In this document: positions 60,814-64,000 of the stretch, piece after piece
How positions within the stretch are numbered: the stretch's first letter is position 1
Layout: each line of letters starts with the position of its first letter
Assembly: GCF_001598455.1 (NCBI RefSeq)
Contig: NZ_BCYZ01000007.1
Span: forward strand, 51,494-115,493
Direction: 5' to 3'
DNA: 64,000 nucleotides
Source of the DNA: Sphingomonas pruni NBRC 15498
Lineage (GTDB): Bacteria > Pseudomonadota > Alphaproteobacteria > Sphingomonadales > Sphingomonadaceae
The notes under the pieces: generated by a model
The model's database searches: none
Seen by the model: only the letters and a program-made list of their open reading frames with translations
Told to the model about the DNA's origin: nothing
Made by a program: the position numbers and the translations under genes

Positions 60814-62250
60814 TTGAGCGCCAGTTCTGACTCCGGGGCGCCCACAGCCGGCGCACCCGTCACCAACGTCGTCACCCGGTTCGCGCCTTCGCCAACCGGC
60901 TTTCTGCATATTGGCGGCGCGCGCACCGCGTTGTTCAATCTGCTGTTCGCGCGACACCACGGGGGCAAATTCCTCCTGCGCATCGAGGATACCGATCGCG
61001 CGCGATCGACACAGCCCGCAATTGACGCCATTTTGGCGGGGATGCGCTGGCTCGACCTAGAATGGGACGGGCCCGAAATCTATCAATTCTCGCGCGCCGC
61101 CCGTCATGCGGAAGTCGCGCACCAAATGGTGGAAAAGGGCGCAGCGTATCGCTGCTACCTGACCCAGGAAGAGCTCGCCCAGATGCGCGCCGAGGCGGAA
61201 GCGGCGAAGAAGCCGCTCCGGATCCGCTCGCCCTGGCGCGACCGCGTACCCAATGATCCGCAAGCCCCGCACGTCATTCGCCTGAAGGCGCCAAATGAGG
61301 GTGCGACGACTATCCAAGATCGCGTCCAGGGCGAGGTCACCGTCCAGAACAGCGAAATCGACGATCTCGTCCTGCTGCGATCGGACGGTACGCCTACCTA
61401 TATGCTGGCCGTCGTCGTCGACGACCACGACATGGGCGTGACGCACGTCATCCGCGGGGACGATCACCTCAACAACGCGTTCCGTCAGTTGCCGATCTAT
61501 CGTGCGATGGGTTGGCCGGACCCCATCTACGCCCATATCCCGCTGATCCATGGTCCCGATGGCGCGAAGCTTTCCAAGCGCCACGGCGCTTTGGGCGTTG
61601 ACGCCTATCGCGACGAGATGGGGTTGTTGCCAGAAGCGGTCGACAATTACCTGCTGCGTCTGGGCTGGGGACATGGCGATGACGAGATCATCAGCCGCGC
61701 CCAGGCGATAGAATGGTTCGATCTCGACGGCGTCGGAAAATCACCAAGTCGGTTCGATTTGAAGAAACTGGAGAACCTGAACGGTCATTATATCCGCGAA
61801 GCGGACGATGCCCGTCTGGCCGATCTCGTCGCCGCGCGAATCCCGCTCGACCTGACCCCGCCGCAGCTCGACCTGTTGCGCCGCACCATGCCGTTCCTCA
61901 AGCCGCGCGCCGCCAATCTGATCGAATTGGCCGAGGGCAGCATGTTCCTTTTCCACGCCCGGCCGTTGCCGATGCACGCAGATGCAGCAATGTTGCTCCA
62001 GGGTGACGCACCTGAGCTGCTCAAGCGCGTTCACACGGCGCTTGACGCCGTCGCCGACTGGGATACGGAGGCGCTCGAAAACGCGGTTCGGCAAGTCGCC
62101 GAAGACGCCGGGGTCAAGCTCGGCCAGGTCGCGCAGCCGCTCCGTGCGGCGCTGACCGGCAGGCGCACCTCCCCTGGCATTTTCGACGTGCTCGCCGTCC
62201 TCGGCCGCGAAGAAAGCCTGGGCCGCATATCCGACCGGATGGCGGCCTGA
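60814..62250 (+). CDS. gltX: Glutamyl-tRNA synthetase
   Basis: I chose the TTG at 60814 (gggag at 60800-60804), giving 478 residues; no ATG or GTG lies nearer the conserved start. The class I motifs are [20 protein letters not shown] (HIGH) and [10 protein letters not shown] (KMSKS). It charges tRNA-Glu, and possibly tRNA-Gln since alphaproteobacteria use the amidotransferase route. It is divergent from comEC by 28 bases. Confidence 0.97.
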   Translation: MSASSDSGAPTAGAPVTNVVTRFAPSPTGFLHIGGARTALFNLLFARHHGGKFLLRIEDTDRARSTQPAIDAILAGMRWLDLEWDGPEIYQFSRAARHAEVAHQMVEKGAAYRCYLTQEELAQMRAEAEAAKKPLRIRSPWRDRVPNDPQAPHVIRLKAPNEGATTIQDRVQGEVTVQNSEIDDLVLLRSDGTPTYMLAVVVDDHDMGVTHVIRGDDHLNNAFRQLPIYRAMGWPDPIYAHIPLIHGPDGAKLSKRHGALGVDAYRDEMGLLPEAVDNYLLRLGWGHGDDEIISRAQAIEWFDLDGVGKSPSRFDLKKLENLNGHYIREADDARLADLVAARIPLDLTPPQLDLLRRTMPFLKPRAANLIELAEGSMFLFHARPLPMHADAAMLLQGDAPELLKRVHTALDAVADWDTEALENAVRQVAEDAGVKLGQVAQPLRAALTGRRTSPGIFDVLAVLGREESLGRISDRMAA

Positions 62251-62268
62251 ACATCGAAGGAACCTGAT

Positions 62269-63546
62269 ATGGCCGACACGAACACCCTCAAGTTCGGGGA
62301 TCACGACTATCCGGTGATGTCCGGCTCGGTCGGCCCGCAGGTAGTCGATATCCGCAAGCTGTACAGCGAAACGGGTATGTTCACTTACGATCCGGGTTTC
62401 ACCTCGACGGCGAGCTGCGAATCGGCGCTGACCTATATCGACGGCGATGAGGGCGTTCTGCTTCACCGCGGCTATCCGATCGGCCAGCTCGCCGAGCAAT
62501 CGAGCTTCATGGAAGTGAGCTATCTGCTGTTGAACGGCGAATTGCCGTCCAAGGGCGAGCTCGACGAATTCACCCACACGATCACCCGCCACACGATGCT
62601 GCACGAGCAGCTGGCGACCTTCTATCGCGGCTTCCGTCGCGACGCGCACCCGATGGCGATCATGTGCGGCGTGGTCGGCGCGCTGTCGGCTTTCTATCAC
62701 GATTCGACCGACATCAACGATCCGCGCCAGCGGATGATCGCCTCGCACCGGCTGATCGCCAAGATGCCGACGATCGCGGCGATGGCGTATAAGTACAGCG
62801 TCGGACAGCCGTTCCTCTATCCGGACAATTCGCTGAGTTACACCGGCAATTTCCTGCGCATGACGTTCGGCGTGCCGGCCGAGCCCTATCACGTGAACCC
62901 GATCGTCGAGCGCGCGCTCGACCGCATCTTCATCCTCCACGCCGATCACGAGCAGAATGCGTCGACCTCGACCGTCCGCCTCGCCGGATCGTCGGGCGCC
63001 AACCCGTTCGCGTGCATCGCGGCGGGCATCGCCTGCCTGTGGGGCCCGGCGCATGGCGGCGCCAACGAAGCCGCGCTGAACATGTTGCGTGAGATCGGAA
63101 CGCCCGATCGCATCCCGGAATTCATCGCCCGTGCGAAGGACAAGAACGACCCGTTCCGCCTGATGGGCTTCGGTCACCGCGTCTACAAGAATTACGATCC
63201 GCGCGCGACGGTGATGCAAAAGACCGTGCGCGAGGTGTTCGATGCGCTGAAGGTCAACGATCCGGTGTTCGAGGTCGCGCTGCAGCTCGAGCACATGGCG
63301 CTCAACGATCCCTATTTCATCGAAAAGAAACTGTTCCCGAACGTCGATTTCTATTCGGGGGTGATCCTGTCGGCGATCGGTTTCCCGACGACGATGTTCA
63401 CCGCGTTGTTCGCGCTCGCCCGCACCGTCGGCTGGGTCGCGCAATGGAACGAGATGATCAGCGATCCGGCGCAGAAGATCGGCCGCCCGCGCCAGCTCTA
63501 CACCGGCCCGACGCAGCGCGATTACGTCGAGATCGGCAAGCGCTGA
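62269..63546 (+). CDS. gltA: Citrate synthase (type II)
   Basis: The 425-residue enzyme condenses acetyl-CoA and oxaloacetate. Seen are [20 protein letters not shown] with the catalytic His, [30 protein letters not shown] and [13 protein letters not shown] with the catalytic Asp region. It follows gltX by 18 bases. Its TGA overlaps the ATG of a small membrane protein gene. Confidence 0.99.
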   Translation: MADTNTLKFGDHDYPVMSGSVGPQVVDIRKLYSETGMFTYDPGFTSTASCESALTYIDGDEGVLLHRGYPIGQLAEQSSFMEVSYLLLNGELPSKGELDEFTHTITRHTMLHEQLATFYRGFRRDAHPMAIMCGVVGALSAFYHDSTDINDPRQRMIASHRLIAKMPTIAAMAYKYSVGQPFLYPDNSLSYTGNFLRMTFGVPAEPYHVNPIVERALDRIFILHADHEQNASTSTVRLAGSSGANPFACIAAGIACLWGPAHGGANEAALNMLREIGTPDRIPEFIARAKDKNDPFRLMGFGHRVYKNYDPRATVMQKTVREVFDALKVNDPVFEVALQLEHMALNDPYFIEKKLFPNVDFYSGVILSAIGFPTTMFTALFALARTVGWVAQWNEMISDPAQKIGRPRQLYTGPTQRDYVEIGKR

Positions 63547-63731
63547 TGCGCTTGCTACTCCAGATCGTCGGTGCGCTTTGCATCGCGATGGGGTTGTTAT
63601 GGGTGGGCCAGGGCCTCGGCCTGGTCCACTGGCCGGCATCGAGTTTCATGCTCGACATGCGCATCTGGGCGCTCTGGGGCGCGTTGCTGGCTGCGGGCGG
63701 TATCGTGCTGGTGTGGATCGGGCGGCGCTAG
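63546..63731 (+). CDS. Small membrane protein downstream of gltA
   Basis: The ATG shares a base with the gltA stop (TGATG), giving 61 residues. Two hydrophobic helices (LLLQIVGALCIAMGLLWVGQ and IWALWGALLAAGGIVLVWIG) flank a short loop. The coupling makes it a likely real gene. No family is recognised. Confidence 0.7.
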   Translation: MRLLLQIVGALCIAMGLLWVGQGLGLVHWPASSFMLDMRIWALWGALLAAGGIVLVWIGRR

Positions 63732-63782
63732 CGTCGCGACTATTCCGATCTGCGGCGCGTGTGGCTGGCCGATAGAAGTTCT

Positions 63783-63985
63783 CGCACAAAGCCACGAAGG
63801 CGCGAAGATTCGGTTCGCGCAGAGGCGCAGAGAGCGTTGAGATTATGCACGCTACGGCGCGCTTTCGCCTTAGGGAAATTGATGGCTGCCGACGCAGCCG
63901 GGCGACACACCTCTGCGTCCGCTGCGCCTCTGCGCGAAATCGCTTTTCTTTGTGTCTTCGTGGCTTCGTGCGAGCCAAATCTTAC
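63783..63985. repeat. Large imperfect inverted repeat
   Basis: cacaaagccacgaag and gcgcagaggcgcagag on the left match inverted copies (cttcgtggcttcgtg, ctgcgcctctgcgcg) on the right. The last 269 bases of the window hold this repeat and no gene. Confidence 0.7.
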
Positions 63986-64000
63986 GTTAGAGCGCGATAA

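Noticed and set aside
61741..63639. Long open frame opposite gltA and the gltX 3' end
   Set aside because: It spans two unrelated genes on the other strand and has shadow-like composition.
63646..63978. Open frame of 110 codons at the right edge
   Set aside because: It runs through the inverted repeat and gives Arg-rich sequence typical of such repeats. No start signal or family is seen.

Overview
The window is a high-GC chromosomal segment from an alphaproteobacterium, most likely Sphingomonas or a close relative. This rests on gene content (DUF4170 protein, DUF883/phage-holin/DUF3618 envelope operon, a sphingomonad-type flavin-dependent halogenase, DUF3443/DUF2844 pair, DUF1343 protein), on the GTTC-N7-GTTC alphaproteobacterial SOS box before lexA, on GGAAC-type EcfG stress promoter candidates, and on several families of GC-rich palindromic intergenic repeats. 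No rRNA, tRNA, CRISPR array, classical insertion sequence or prophage was seen. No gene-free stretch exceeds about 280 bases.

Layout. 1-4.2 kb: an AT-richer partial gene at the left edge, a PAP2 phosphatase, small secreted or unknown proteins and a DUF427 protein. 4.2-12 kb: a GH92 mannosidase, a DUF985 cupin coupled to an MFS exporter, a flavin-dependent halogenase and a DUF885 lipoprotein peptidase. 12-16 kb: ftsB and eno, then a divergent envelope-stress operon (DUF883, holin-like, DUF3618 and a YqjD-like protein). 16-22 kb: a leftward run carA - small lipoprotein - carB - greA - rhomboid. 22-28.5 kb: yqeY, then clpP and an ArsR-SRPBCC pair on the other strand, then dnaG and rpoD with a strong terminator. 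28.5-33 kb: an AraC regulator, DUF3443/DUF2844 and an M28 membrane peptidase. 33-38 kb: a rightward cluster with a MoxR ATPase, DUF817 membrane protein, CHAP hydrolase and CoxE-like VWA protein. 38-42 kb: DUF1343 (NamZ-like), DOMON-like and GIY-YIG genes among inverted repeats, then rimO. 42-49 kb: an M14-like secreted protein, LysR regulator, serine hydrolase, M17 aminopeptidase, DUF937, cupin and tpiA. 49-64 kb: ppiD, trpE, trpG, trpD, trpC, moaC, moeA, lexA, comEC (opposite strand), gltX and gltA.

Most of the window is core metabolism: pyrimidine/arginine precursor synthesis (carAB), tryptophan synthesis, molybdenum cofactor synthesis, glycolysis (eno, tpiA), TCA entry (gltA), replication/transcription (dnaG, rpoD, greA) and proteostasis (clpP, ppiD). 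Translational coupling by 1-4 base overlaps is common.

The least explained signals are the palindromic repeats. One family forms a compact inverted-repeat element at 39351-39442, and the same arms, in inverted orientation, bracket a small GIY-YIG nuclease gene at 39961-40342. This looks like a small element with its own nuclease next to a gene-less derivative. Another family sits directly before trpD and moaC and appears to supply their ribosome binding sites.
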